64,000 nucleotides of DNA from Halobacillus karajensis (GTDB lineage: Bacteria; Bacillota; Bacilli; Bacillales; Halobacillaceae), in NCBI RefSeq assembly GCF_900108515.1, contig NZ_FNWW01000002.1:310001-374000 (forward strand), given 5' to 3'. This document shows positions 19,079 through 28,196 of the stretch, piece by piece. How positions within the stretch are numbered: position 1 is the stretch's first letter; the number at the start of each line of letters is the position of its first letter. The notes under the pieces are model-generated. The model was not told where the DNA came from, ran no database searches, and saw only the letters and a program-made list of their open reading frames with translations. The translations under genes were made by a program, and so were the position numbers.

Positions 19079-19210
19079 GGTGTGTAACCTCCTTCTCAGT
19101 CAATCCTACTGATATTCTACCTAAAAAAGATAAATTGGACAAGGGAGTGAAATGATTTACAATATAATTGTGAATTATAGTAATTTTTCAATAAGTAAGC
19201 GTTTTATTTC

Positions 19211-19219
19211 TGGTATGCT
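19211..19219 (+). promoter_or_regulatory. Extended -10 promoter of the mutase operon
   Basis: TGGTATGCT is an extended -10 element 36 bases before the mutase start codon. No good -35 lies 16-18 bases upstream, so an activator may be involved. Confidence 0.45.
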
Positions 19220-19255
19220 AGAAGAGAGACTGTACTGAAAAAGGAGGCCTTTCTT

Positions 19256-20911
19256 ATGAATACATCATCAAGTGAGCACCATCCAAAGCAAAAATGGGAA
19301 AAAGATGTAAAGAAAACAACAGAGCGCTTTCCGGAACGAAAAGAAACGTTTCATACAAGTTCTGATATTACTATTAACCGGCTCTATACCCCTAAACAGA
19401 TGGATGGGGAGTACATAGAGGAGATCGGTTTTCCAGGCCAATATCCTTATACAAGAGGGATCCAGCCGACGATGTATCGTAGCCGTTACTGGACAATGCG
19501 TCAATACGCAGGGTTCGGTTCAGCAGAAGAAACTAATGAAAGATTCCGTTATTTATTGAAACAGGGGCAGACTGGTCTGTCTGTGGCATTTGATCTGCCG
19601 ACACAAATTGGGTATGACTCTGATGATCCTATGGCAGATGGCGAAGTTGGAAAAGTAGGTGTTGCCATCGATTCACTAAAAGATATGGAACAGCTTTTCG
19701 ATCAGATTCCTCTTGATCAAGTAAGCACTTCCATGACGATCAATGCCCCTGCGAGTATATTGCTAGCGATGTATATTGCGGTTGGAGAAAAGCAGGGAGT
19801 AGATCCTGAAAAGCTTACTGGCACGATTCAAAATGACATTCTTAAAGAATATATCGCTCGAGGTACTTACATTTATCCCCCTAAACCTTCCATGCGCTTA
19901 ATAACAGATATTTTTGGCTACTGTCAGGAATACTTGCCAAAGTTCAATACAATCAGTATATCAGGCTACCATATAAGGGAAGCGGGTTCGACGGCTGTTC
20001 AGGAAGTAGCTTTTACAATTGCGAATGGAATGGCTTATGTAGATGCAGCCATTGAAGCAGGGCTTGAAGTTGATGATTTCGCACCACGGCTTGCGTTTTT
20101 CTTTAATGCTCATAACCAGTTTTTTGAAGAAGCAGCAAAGTTCCGTGCGGCCCGTCGTATGTGGGCAAAAATTATGAAAGAGCATTATGGAGCACAGAAT
20201 CCCAAGAGCTGGAAATTACGTTTTCATACCCAGACTGGTGGAAGTACATTAACCGCCCAACAGCCGGATAACAATATCGTCCGTGTAACTTTGCAAGCGC
20301 TTTCGGCTGTGATGGGTGGGACACAAAGTCTACATACCAATTCCAGAGATGAAGCGTTGGCCCTCCCAACAGAGGATTCTGCACGGATTGCATTACGTAC
20401 GCAACAAATCATTGCTAATGAGAGCGGTGTGGCAGACACAATTGACCCGCTTGCCGGATCCTACTATGTTGAGTCACTTACAGATCAGATTGAGAACGAA
20501 GCAAATGCATACTTGGAACGAATTAAAGAATTTGGTGGAGCAGTTCAGGCCGTTGAAGAAGGTTACATGCAGAGAGAAATTCATCAAGCTGCCTATGACG
20601 CCCAAAAACGCATTGAATCCAAAGAAGATATCGTTGTGGGTATGAATGAATTTAAGCTTGAGGAGGAAATTCATGCTGATTTACTCCGTGTGGATGAAGC
20701 TCTGGAACAGGCCCAAATAGAAAAAACACAGCAATTAAGAGCGGAGCGTAATCAAGCAGCTGTTGATCAATGCCTTTTAAAGCTAAAAGAAGCAGCGGGA
20801 GGGACAGCAAATGTGATGCCGTATATAGTGGAAGCTGTAAAGGCATACGCCACGGTCGGAGAAATTGCGAATGTTTTACGAGGAGAATTTGGAGAATATT
20901 CCGGGATGTAG
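19256..20911 (+). CDS. Acyl-CoA mutase large subunit (methylmalonyl-CoA mutase type)
   Basis: Catalytic TIM-barrel subunit of a B12-dependent mutase converting (R)-methylmalonyl-CoA to succinyl-CoA. Signatures: [39 protein letters not shown] and [19 protein letters not shown]. It has 551 aa and lacks the C-terminal B12-binding domain, which the next gene supplies, as in split archaeal and actinobacterial mutases. Isobutyryl-CoA mutase is an alternative; the neighbouring epimerase and carboxyltransferase favour methylmalonyl-CoA. AAGGAGG site. B. subtilis lacks this gene at the syntenic position. Confidence 0.9.
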   Translation: MNTSSSEHHPKQKWEKDVKKTTERFPERKETFHTSSDITINRLYTPKQMDGEYIEEIGFPGQYPYTRGIQPTMYRSRYWTMRQYAGFGSAEETNERFRYLLKQGQTGLSVAFDLPTQIGYDSDDPMADGEVGKVGVAIDSLKDMEQLFDQIPLDQVSTSMTINAPASILLAMYIAVGEKQGVDPEKLTGTIQNDILKEYIARGTYIYPPKPSMRLITDIFGYCQEYLPKFNTISISGYHIREAGSTAVQEVAFTIANGMAYVDAAIEAGLEVDDFAPRLAFFFNAHNQFFEEAAKFRAARRMWAKIMKEHYGAQNPKSWKLRFHTQTGGSTLTAQQPDNNIVRVTLQALSAVMGGTQSLHTNSRDEALALPTEDSARIALRTQQIIANESGVADTIDPLAGSYYVESLTDQIENEANAYLERIKEFGGAVQAVEEGYMQREIHQAAYDAQKRIESKEDIVVGMNEFKLEEEIHADLLRVDEALEQAQIEKTQQLRAERNQAAVDQCLLKLKEAAGGTANVMPYIVEAVKAYATVGEIANVLRGEFGEYSGM

Positions 20912-20926
20912 GAAGGGATGATGAGG

Positions 20927-21739
20927 ATGAAACCAATACGTGTACTTATAGCGAAACCAGGATTGGATGGACATGACAGGGGAGCATTAATCATAGCACA
21001 GGCACTAAGAGATCACGGAATGGAAGTTATTTATACAGGGCTGCGTCAATCAGCCATTCAAATTGCCCGGGCGGCAATTCAGGAGGACGTCGATGTTGTC
21101 GGTCTCTCCTCCTTATCTGGAGCCCATAAATCACTGTTTCCGAAAGTTGTGAAAGCTCTTGAAGAACAAGGAGCATCTGATATTCCTGTTATTGGAGGGG
21201 GGGTCATCCCTGCTGAGGATATTCCTTTTCTAGAGGAACAAGGGGTCAAGAAAATCTTCACAAGTGGCTCTCCAACAGATGCGACTGCGATTTACATCAA
21301 GCAACTCATCCATAAACGAACGATAAATGCTCCCAAGAAAATTGCTCATATTGGGATTGCCGTTGAAAGTATTGATACGGCTTTACCTTTTTACCAACAT
21401 ACGCTAGGACTTGAGGTTGAAGCAGTAGAAAAAGTGGAATCAGAGCAAGTGCGGGTCGCTTTTCTAAAAATCGGAGAAACGATGTTTGAATTATTAGAGC
21501 CATTAAGTGACGATTCGCCTATACAAACCTTCTTAACCAGAAAGGGGGAAGGTGTTCATCATATTGCCGTAGAGGTGGAGGATATTGAAAAACGTCTCCA
21601 ACAGTATAAAGAACAGGGGATACGACTGATCCATGAGCAGCCGAAACAGGGAGCGCATGATAGTCAAATTGCGTTTTTACATCCAAAGGCAGCAAACGGT
21701 GTGTTATTCGAGCTATGTCAACAAGGGGAGGGGGAGTAA
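20927..21739 (+). CDS. Mutase B12-binding subunit fused to methylmalonyl-CoA epimerase
   Basis: Residues 1-130 are a cobalamin-binding domain: AKPGLDGHDRGA with the DxHxxG motif (Asp14, His16 lower cobalt ligand, Gly19), VVGLSSLSG and VIGGGVIP. Residues about 134-270 form a VOC-fold methylmalonyl-CoA epimerase (KIAHIGIAVESIDTALPFY, GEGVHHIAVEVED, FELCQ). ATG 20927 is preferred because GGAAGG ends ten bases before; ATGs at 20918 and 20921 are too close. Fusion would join two consecutive steps, epimerisation and mutation. No frameshift is needed to join the halves. Confidence 0.88.
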   Translation: MKPIRVLIAKPGLDGHDRGALIIAQALRDHGMEVIYTGLRQSAIQIARAAIQEDVDVVGLSSLSGAHKSLFPKVVKALEEQGASDIPVIGGGVIPAEDIPFLEEQGVKKIFTSGSPTDATAIYIKQLIHKRTINAPKKIAHIGIAVESIDTALPFYQHTLGLEVEAVEKVESEQVRVAFLKIGETMFELLEPLSDDSPIQTFLTRKGEGVHHIAVEVEDIEKRLQQYKEQGIRLIHEQPKQGAHDSQIAFLHPKAANGVLFELCQQGEGE

Positions 21740-21741
21740 CA

Positions 21742-23289
21742 TTGGATATTTTTGATAAAATAAATGAACTGTATGACAAACGTCGTCAAGTAGAATTAGG
21801 TGGTGGAGATGAACGAATTGACAAACAACATAATAAAGGCAAATGGACAGCGCGTGAACGAATTGAATATTTACTGGATGACGGATCATTCATAGAATTA
21901 AATCCATTCATGGAACATCGCCACGATGCTTTTGGGATGGATGGAAAGTCTGCCCCTGGAGAAGGTGTAGTGACAGGGTTCGGAAAAATTAATGGGCGGG
22001 ACGTCTATTTGTTCGCCCAGGATTTCACAGTTTATGGCGGGGCATTAGGTGAGATGCACGCGAAGAAAATAGCGGCCGTTATGGATCTTGCAGCTAAAAA
22101 CGGTACTCCTTTTATTGGATTAAATGATTCGGGAGGTGCAAGAATCCAAGAGGGTGTTTCCTCCTTAGATGGATATGGACAAGTTTTCTATCGTAATTCC
22201 ATCTATTCGGGTGTGATTCCGCAAATCTCTGTGATTATGGGCCCATGTGCAGGTGGAGCTGTTTATTCTCCTGCCATAACAGATTTTGTAATTATGGTTG
22301 AAAAAACATCACAAATGTTTATCACAGGTCCTAAAGTCATTGAAACAGTCACTGGAGAACAAATTTCCGCCGAAGACCTTGGCGGTGCTGGTGTTCATAA
22401 CTCCTTAAGCGGAAACGCACACTTGAAAACACAAGACGAGGGAGCAGCATTAGAAGCGGTTCGTAATCTGATTAGTTATTTGCCACAAAATAATGAAGAA
22501 TGGACACCGGAAGTAGAGGGAGAAGGTAAGGATGACTTTAGAGCTGATATTACGGATAAAATTCCTTTTGATCCCATTCGTCCATATGATGTAAGAATTA
22601 TTATTGATGAAGTGGTGGATACGGATTCTTTTTTTGAAATTCATAAGGATTTTGCTAAGAATATTGTTGTCGGTTTTGCCCGTTTGCAAGGAAAGACTGT
22701 TGGGCTTGTCTGTAATCAGCCTAAATATATGGCTGGTGGCCTTGATATCGACTCAAGTGATAAAGCGGCCCGTTTTATACGGACATGTGACTCTTTCAAT
22801 ATTCCGCTCATTACCTTTGAAGACGTAACCGGGTTTTTCCCTGGAATTAAGCAAGAGCATGGGGGAATTATCCGTCACGGAGCAAAAATCTTATATGCAT
22901 ATTCGGAAGCTACTGTTCCCAAAATGACAGTGATAACAAGAAAAGCTTATGGGGGAGCTTATGTGGCCTTAAACAGTAAGTCTATTGGTGCAGACCTTGT
23001 TTATGCCTGGCCGAATGCAGAAATTGCTGTCATGGGGCCGGAAGGTGCAGCGAATATTATATTCGCAAAAGAGATTCGAGAAAGTGAAACCCCTGAAGAG
23101 ACCCGTCAACATAAAATCAATGAATATAGGGAACGATTTGCGAATCCCTATGTAGCTGCTGGTCTAGGAATGATTGATGATGTCATTGATCCGAGGGAAA
23201 CCCGATCCACGCTTATTAAGGCTCTCGATATGCTGAAAAATAAACACGAAGAGCGTCCATTTAAAAAGCATGGAAACATTCCTCTATAA
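21742..23289 (+). CDS. yqjD: Acyl-CoA (propionyl-CoA) carboxylase carboxyltransferase subunit, YqjD
   Basis: Transfers CO2 from carboxybiotin to propionyl-CoA, giving (S)-methylmalonyl-CoA. The crotonase-fold pair of domains shows FIGLNDSGGARIQEGVSSLDGY, GPCAGGAVYSPA and KAYGGAYVAL. TTG at 21742 follows GGAGGGGG and yields 515 aa; the longer frame from 21715 is inside the previous gene's end. The biotin carboxylase/biotin carrier subunit is not in this window and must be encoded elsewhere. Last gene of the mutase operon. Confidence 0.92.
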   Translation: MDIFDKINELYDKRRQVELGGGDERIDKQHNKGKWTARERIEYLLDDGSFIELNPFMEHRHDAFGMDGKSAPGEGVVTGFGKINGRDVYLFAQDFTVYGGALGEMHAKKIAAVMDLAAKNGTPFIGLNDSGGARIQEGVSSLDGYGQVFYRNSIYSGVIPQISVIMGPCAGGAVYSPAITDFVIMVEKTSQMFITGPKVIETVTGEQISAEDLGGAGVHNSLSGNAHLKTQDEGAALEAVRNLISYLPQNNEEWTPEVEGEGKDDFRADITDKIPFDPIRPYDVRIIIDEVVDTDSFFEIHKDFAKNIVVGFARLQGKTVGLVCNQPKYMAGGLDIDSSDKAARFIRTCDSFNIPLITFEDVTGFFPGIKQEHGGIIRHGAKILYAYSEATVPKMTVITRKAYGGAYVALNSKSIGADLVYAWPNAEIAVMGPEGAANIIFAKEIRESETPEETRQHKINEYRERFANPYVAAGLGMIDDVIDPRETRSTLIKALDMLKNKHEERPFKKHGNIPL

Positions 23290-23358
23290 TTGACACCGTC
23301 CATTAGTTCCGCTAACGTACTAATAGGAATGTGTTTACATATGAAGGAGGAAACATAG

Positions 23359-24483
23359 ATGGTAGCCATCAACAGTGAACGTTTACTAGAGGAGTTTTTA
23401 GAATTAGTACAAATTGATTCTGAAACGACACAGGAAGCAGAAATTGCAAAAGTATTAAAAAAGAAATTTAAGGATCTTGGTCTGGAAGTTTTGGAAGACG
23501 ACGCTTCTGCCATTACCGGACATGGGGCTAATAATCTGATTTGTAATTTGCATGGGACTAAGAAGGATGTAGATTCCATCTACTTTACCTCTCACATGGA
23601 TACAGTTGTACCAGGTAATGGGGTCAAACCATCAGTGAAGGACGGTTATGTCGTGACAGATGGAACAACCATCCTTGGAGCAGACGATAAAGCCGGAGTG
23701 GCTGCTATTCTTGAAGCCATTCGATCACTGAAAGAGCAGAATATCGAGCATGGAGATTTGCAATTTGTTATAACCGTAGGTGAAGAAAGTGGACTTGTTG
23801 GAGCTAAAGCATTAGATACTTCCTTCTTAAAAGCAAAGTATGGCTACGCGCTCGATAGTGATGGACAGGTAGGGAATATTATTGTAGCTGCTCCAACACA
23901 GGCCAAAATCAATACCGTTGTTAAAGGGAAGACAGCCCACGCAGGTGTCGCACCTGAAAAAGGGGTTTCTGCCATTACACTCGCTTCCCGTGCTATTGCA
24001 AAAATGCCTTTGGGACGAATAGATGAAGAAACAACAGCGAATATTGGTCGTTTTGAAGGTGGTCAAAAAACGAACATCGTCTGTGATCATGTAGAAGTTT
24101 TAGCGGAAGCTCGCTCTCTTGATCCTAAAAAAATGGAAGCGCAAGTGGAAAAAATGAAGACAGCCTTTCAGGAAACCGCAGGTGAAATGGGAGGACATGT
24201 TGAATTGGAAGTTGACATCATGTACCCAGGTTACAAGCAGCAGGCTGGGGATCAAGTTGTTGAAGTAGCACGTTCAGCGGCGAAACGCATTGGCCGGGAG
24301 AGTGAACTGCTGACCAGCGGTGGAGGAAGTGATGCCAATGTCATCGCAGGTCATGGTATACCTACAGTGAACTTAAGTGTGGGGTATGAGGAGATTCATA
24401 CTACCAATGAGCGGATGCCTGTGAACGAACTAAAAAAAGTGACAGAGTTTGTAACAGCGATCGTTGAGGAAGTAGCTCAGTAA
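23359..24483 (+). CDS. yqjE: M20 family peptidase, tripeptidase T-like (YqjE)
   Basis: Zinc-dependent aminopeptidase-like enzyme. Metal ligands sit in TSHMDTVVPG (His), ILGADDKAGVAAI (bridging Asp), GEESGLVGAKAL (catalytic Glu-Glu) and SDGQ/TSGGGSDANV further on. A dimerisation domain occupies about 175-290. 374 aa, close to B. subtilis YqjE. AAGGAGG site; own transcription unit ending in a terminator. Substrate is probably small peptides; not proven for this family. Confidence 0.9.
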   Translation: MVAINSERLLEEFLELVQIDSETTQEAEIAKVLKKKFKDLGLEVLEDDASAITGHGANNLICNLHGTKKDVDSIYFTSHMDTVVPGNGVKPSVKDGYVVTDGTTILGADDKAGVAAILEAIRSLKEQNIEHGDLQFVITVGEESGLVGAKALDTSFLKAKYGYALDSDGQVGNIIVAAPTQAKINTVVKGKTAHAGVAPEKGVSAITLASRAIAKMPLGRIDEETTANIGRFEGGQKTNIVCDHVEVLAEARSLDPKKMEAQVEKMKTAFQETAGEMGGHVELEVDIMYPGYKQQAGDQVVEVARSAAKRIGRESELLTSGGGSDANVIAGHGIPTVNLSVGYEEIHTTNERMPVNELKKVTEFVTAIVEEVAQ

Positions 24484-24506
24484 AAAATGACAATTCCTAA
24501 TTTCTT

Positions 24507-24545
24507 AAAGGAAGCCTTTTATGATGGAGGGCTTCCTTTTTTATT
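24507..24545 (+). terminator. Terminator of yqjE
   Basis: Arms aaaggaagcc (24507-24516) and ggcttccttt (24530-24539), then T-run. Confidence 0.88.
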
Positions 24546-24622
24546 TTGTGGGAGATGAATAAAGTTCCAGTGTATGCCTCTATCCAGAAAGGTGTTGTGC
24601 TTTGTTTTACCATTTATATTTA

Positions 24623-24646
24623 TGATATAATGGAGAACAAACGTTC
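24623..24646 (+). promoter_or_regulatory. SOS-type promoter: extended -10 plus LexA box
   Basis: TGATATAAT (24623-24631) is an extended -10. GAACAAACGTTC (24635-24646) matches the Bacillus LexA/DinR core GAAC-N4-GTTC exactly and covers the expected start site, so LexA would block this promoter. Confidence 0.78.
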
Positions 24647-24664
24647 CAATGGAGGCAGAATGTT

Positions 24665-25912
24665 ATGCAATCGAAATGGTACCCAAAAAAGGGTCGCGTC
24701 ATCTTTCATGTTGATATGAACAGCTTCTATGCATCGGTTGAAGCTGCTTTCGATCCCAGTTTGAAAGGGAAACCACTCGCGATTGCAGGTAACCCTGAAG
24801 AACGACGGGGCATCATAGTGACAAGTAGTTATGAAGCTCGTAAGTACGGTGTCAAAACAACGATGCCTCTCGGCGAGGCCAGAAGATTATGTCCGGATCT
24901 CATTGTCATGACACCAACGTTTAACCGCTACCGGACAGCTTCTAAAGAAATGTTTAAAATACTTGCGGATGTCACATCACTTGTCCAGCCAGTTTCGATT
25001 GATGAGGGGTACATGGATATCACGGCTTGTGCAGACCAAGGTTCTCCACCTGAAATCGCTGAATCTGTTCAGCAACGGATCAAGAATGAACTTGATCTTC
25101 CATGCAGTATAGGAATCGCCCCGAATAAATTTTTAGCTAAAATGGCCTCTGATATGAAGAAACCTATGGGTATTACTATATTACGCAAAAGAGACCTTCC
25201 AGAAAAGTTATGGCCATTACCTATTGAAGAGATGTACGGTGTTGGGAATAAGACAGCTGAAAAGCTGCGTAAAATAAAAATTGAAACCATTGGTGATTTA
25301 GCTAACCACCCTGCATTAGAGTTAAAAAGTATGTTAGGTATCAATGGAGAGAGATTGAAAAATAGGGCTAATGGCTTGGATGACCGGCCTGTTGATCCCG
25401 AGGCTATCCATGAGTTTAAAAGTATTGGAACATCAACGACACTTCCGCATGACACAATAGACGATAGCGAAATTCAAAGTGTGCTTCGGCGACTATCAAA
25501 TAAAGTGGAAGTCCGTATGAAGAATAAAAAAGTCCTTGCTCGGAATGTTCAGTTGACGATTCGCTATCACGACAGGAAGACAGTGACACGAAGCCGCCAG
25601 TTGAATGAATTTATTCATTTGGGAGAAGATCTGTTTCAGACTTCCATTCAATTATTTGATGATCATTGGAATCAACAGCCTGTCCGCTTGCTAGGTGTAA
25701 CAGCAAGTGACCTTGCCGAAAAATCAGAAGTGACACAGCAGCTTGATCTCTTCAGCTTTGAGCAGTATGCAAGCAAAGAAAAGCTTTATAAGACCATTGA
25801 TGATTTAACTGAAAAGTATGGAAAGAACCCTTTCCGCAGTTTAAGTAATCCTGCTGACCTTCAAGTGAATACGAGTTTTCAAAAAGATTTTCTAGATGAT
25901 TTCAAAAAATGA
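24665..25912 (+). CDS. dinB: DNA polymerase IV (Y family, YqjH type)
   Basis: Error-prone translesion polymerase. Palm motifs HVDMNSFYASVE (first catalytic Asp) and VSIDEGYMDI (Asp-Glu pair); helix-hairpin-helix GVGNKTAEKLRKI; little-finger domain to about 350; C-terminal beta-clamp motif QLDLFSF. 415 aa. GGAGGC precedes the ATG. Position between yqjE and rnz as in B. subtilis. A LexA box at the promoter suggests SOS induction. Confidence 0.95.
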   Translation: MQSKWYPKKGRVIFHVDMNSFYASVEAAFDPSLKGKPLAIAGNPEERRGIIVTSSYEARKYGVKTTMPLGEARRLCPDLIVMTPTFNRYRTASKEMFKILADVTSLVQPVSIDEGYMDITACADQGSPPEIAESVQQRIKNELDLPCSIGIAPNKFLAKMASDMKKPMGITILRKRDLPEKLWPLPIEEMYGVGNKTAEKLRKIKIETIGDLANHPALELKSMLGINGERLKNRANGLDDRPVDPEAIHEFKSIGTSTTLPHDTIDDSEIQSVLRRLSNKVEVRMKNKKVLARNVQLTIRYHDRKTVTRSRQLNEFIHLGEDLFQTSIQLFDDHWNQQPVRLLGVTASDLAEKSEVTQQLDLFSFEQYASKEKLYKTIDDLTEKYGKNPFRSLSNPADLQVNTSFQKDFLDDFKK

Positions 25913-25971
25913 TTCCCAGGCATAGAGGTCTGCTTCTTTCCCATACTAAAAGGGAAGGGAGGCGTTGAAAC

Positions 25972-26100
25972 ATGGGTAGAGATCGACAAGAAAAGAAATT
26001 GAAAAGATCCGGTAAAGTGGAGTCTGATCGCGACCAGCGCTTGAGTTATCCGGGTGCTACTGCAATGGAAGGACCGGAGGAAGCTCGTAAACGCAGATAA
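25972..26100 (+). CDS. Small charged protein of unknown function
   Basis: A 42-residue highly charged protein, MGRDRQEKKLKRSGKVES and ending EEARKRR, preceded by GGGAGG. Downstream neighbour sspP is 18 bases away with its own AAGGAGG, so they form a small operon, possibly read from the dinB promoter. The location after yqjH is where B. subtilis has the small gene yqzJ; identity with it is not established. No fold can be predicted; a spore or sporulation role is inferred only from the neighbour. Confidence 0.65.
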   Translation: MGRDRQEKKLKRSGKVESDRDQRLSYPGATAMEGPEEARKRR

Positions 26101-26118
26101 CCAAGGAGGCGGATTCTT

Positions 26119-26268
26119 ATGGGCAGACGAATGGGACCCAAACAGCAAGAACAACCGAATTTACCACTTGGGCCGAAGCAAGCATTTGGGGAGCCGGCAC
26201 AGGGATCTCATAAAGTGAAGAACAGACAGCACTCTCGTCAGAAACAAAAATCTTCACATGATATGTAA
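26119..26268 (+). CDS. sspP: Small acid-soluble spore protein P
   Basis: Minor spore-core protein of 49 aa. Its C-terminal half GSHKVKNRQHSRQKQKSSHDM closely resembles B. subtilis SspP (GSKKVKNR..., ...SHDM). AAGGAGG stands nine to ten bases before the ATG. In B. subtilis sspP lies with sspO near acnA; here it follows dinB, so the location differs. Expression in the forespore (sigma-G) would be expected but no promoter was identified. Confidence 0.8.
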   Translation: MGRRMGPKQQEQPNLPLGPKQAFGEPAQGSHKVKNRQHSRQKQKSSHDM

Positions 26269-26272
26269 ATGA

Positions 26273-26302
26273 GAAAAGGCAGCTGAGGCTGTCTTTTCTT
26301 TT
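26273..26302 (+). terminator. Terminator after sspP
   Basis: Arms gaaaaggcagc (26273-26283) and gctgtcttttc (26288-26298), one G-T pair, 4-base loop, then TTTT. Confidence 0.85.
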
Positions 26303-26405
26303 ACCTTAGATATGAAGGAAAAGCTGATTTTAGGATGACTCCATATATATCCATGCTTACTTTGCATTTATCTGTACACACTAGCTATTGAGGAGGTTGA
26401 GAACT

Positions 26406-26630
26406 ATGCCTGAACGAATTGTCGCAGTTAGAAAAAACGGACAAGGGAGCATTACTGAAATGCAGCTGTCGTCAGGACAAGTGATCGATTATAAGCGAGC
26501 ACATGAAATGGCGCGCAGTGGTGAGCTGGAACACGTAAACCTCATTCGAGGCAAAGATGGAGACCAACATCTTCGAAGTGAACCAGATGGCATACAATCC
26601 AATAACTTGGACAACCTTCCATCTTTCTAA
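26406..26630 (+). CDS. DUF3892 family protein
   Basis: A 74-residue protein that matches DUF3892: RIVAVRKNGQGSITEMQLSSG, then KDGDQHLRSEPDG and the C-terminal NNLDNLPSF, a typical family ending. ATG at 26406 follows AGGAGG; the frame extends to 26388 without a ribosome site. Monocistronic with strong terminator. The family has no assigned function. Confidence 0.85.
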   Translation: MPERIVAVRKNGQGSITEMQLSSGQVIDYKRAHEMARSGELEHVNLIRGKDGDQHLRSEPDGIQSNNLDNLPSF

Positions 26631-26634
26631 TAGG

Positions 26635-26674
26635 AACCCCAGGCAAAGCCGTGCGCTTGCCTGGGGTTTCTTTT
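26635..26674 (+). terminator. Terminator of the DUF3892 gene
   Basis: Twelve-base arms aaccccaggcaa (26635-26646) and ttgcctggggtt (26657-26668), followed by TCTTTT. Confidence 0.9.
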
Positions 26675-26780
26675 ACAAAACTCCAAAGCCCCCATACTTA
26701 CAGGACAATTTCTCTCGCTTATTAAAACGCAAATTGAACCAAATTTCGTTACTTTGAACATAGAAAAACAATAGGACTAG

Positions 26781-26817
26781 AAAAAGCCCAGGGAATTGAT
26801 TCCTTGGGCTTTTTTTG
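26781..26817. terminator. Terminator of the aldehyde dehydrogenase gene
   Basis: Arms aaaaagcccagggaa (26781-26795) and ttccttgggcttttt (26800-26814) with a G-T pair. Read on the minus strand it lies just after the dehydrogenase stop codon. Confidence 0.85.
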
Positions 26818-26820
26818 TAC

Positions 26821-28182
26821 CTAACTAAAAAACTTTTTTAAAACGGTTAATCCTAGCTGGGAATCTGGGTAGCGTAATATTTGATCAAAACGGGTCGTTT
26901 GCTTCGTAATGCTCTTTTCATGTGTAAACGTATCAAAACTTCTTTTCCCATGATAACTCCCCATTCCACTCTCACCAACCCCTCCAAAAGGTAAATGAGG
27001 GTTGATGATATGGTAAAGGGTATCATTGACACACCCACCTCCAAAGGATATAGAATTGAGGATACGCTGCTGTTCTATTTCATTTTCACCAAAATAATAA
27101 AGAGCGAGGGGTTTCGGACGTTCGTTGATTTTCTCAATTACTTCATCTAGATTACTATAGGTGAGAACAGGGAGGATTGGTCCGAAAATTTCATCTTTCA
27201 TTACAGGGTCATCCCAAACCACTTGGTCTAAAATAGTGGGTTCAATTTTGTGTGTAGATTCATCTACTGCACCGCCGACTATGACAGCACCAGATTCTAA
27301 ATAAGAGCAGACCCTTTCAAAATGGGAGTGGTTTATCATTTTTGTGAAATCCTTGTTTTTCAATGTTTTTTTCCCATAGAATTGTTCCATGTATTTTTTC
27401 ATAGCGCGAAGGAGATCTGCTTTTACTTCATGATGGACATACAGATAATCTGGGGCGATACAGGTTTGCCCCGCATTGGTATATTTCCCCCAAACAATAC
27501 GTCTGGCCGTAATATCAATATTTGCATCCTTATGAACAATGGTCGGACTTTTTCCTCCGAGCTCAAGGGTTACAGGGATAAGGCGTTTGCTTGCTTTCTC
27601 CATTATGATTTTTCCTACAGGTACACTTCCTGTGAAAAAGATGTAGTCTAAGGGTTGATCAAGAAGTTCCTGTGTTATGTCACGTCCGCCTTCTACTACG
27701 GCGATGAAATGAGGAGGGAAATATTGCTCGATCATCTTTTTTAATACCCATGAAACAGTAGGAGTAAGTTCAGATGGTTTAATGATAACAGTGTTTCCGG
27801 CTGCTACCGCTCCAACTACTGGTGCAAGCGCCAGTTGGACAGGATAATTCCAGGGAGCAATAACAAGTATGGTGCCATAAGGTTCTTTCTTTATGTAATT
27901 TTTTGATCCAGCATGAGTAAGCGGGGTTTTGACTTTGGTTACCTGCATCCATGATTTCAAATGTTTCACATGGTGATCGATTTCACTTTTCAAAAAAGCG
28001 ATTTCTGATGCGTATGCTTCATATTCAGATTTATTCAAATCAAACTTTAGCGCGTTAAGGATGGGTTTCTCGAATGTAGTCAACATTGTCTTCATCTTTA
28101 ACAGCTGCTCTTTACGGAACCCATAACTTTTTGTATGGCCATCTTTGAACCATGACTTTTGAAGCTTGACTGTTGCGTTCAT
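26821..28182 (-). CDS. Aldehyde dehydrogenase (class 3, fatty-aldehyde type)
   Basis: NAD(P)-dependent oxidation of aldehydes. Catalytic Cys in NAGQTCIAPDYLYV, general base Glu in VTLELGGKSPTIV, NAD-binding FFTGSVPVGKIIMEKAS, and C-terminal HLPFGGVGESGMGSYHG. At 453 aa without the N-terminal extension of class 1/2 enzymes, and with a hydrophobic C-terminal stretch, it resembles B. subtilis YwdH and fatty aldehyde dehydrogenases. It may be cotranscribed with rnz, which ends 14 bases upstream on the same strand. Confidence 0.9.
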   Translation of the reverse strand: MNATVKLQKSWFKDGHTKSYGFRKEQLLKMKTMLTTFEKPILNALKFDLNKSEYEAYASEIAFLKSEIDHHVKHLKSWMQVTKVKTPLTHAGSKNYIKKEPYGTILVIAPWNYPVQLALAPVVGAVAAGNTVIIKPSELTPTVSWVLKKMIEQYFPPHFIAVVEGGRDITQELLDQPLDYIFFTGSVPVGKIIMEKASKRLIPVTLELGGKSPTIVHKDANIDITARRIVWGKYTNAGQTCIAPDYLYVHHEVKADLLRAMKKYMEQFYGKKTLKNKDFTKMINHSHFERVCSYLESGAVIVGGAVDESTHKIEPTILDQVVWDDPVMKDEIFGPILPVLTYSNLDEVIEKINERPKPLALYYFGENEIEQQRILNSISFGGGCVNDTLYHIINPHLPFGGVGESGMGSYHGKRSFDTFTHEKSITKQTTRFDQILRYPDSQLGLTVLKKFFS

Positions 28183-28196
28183 AAATAGCCTTCTAA

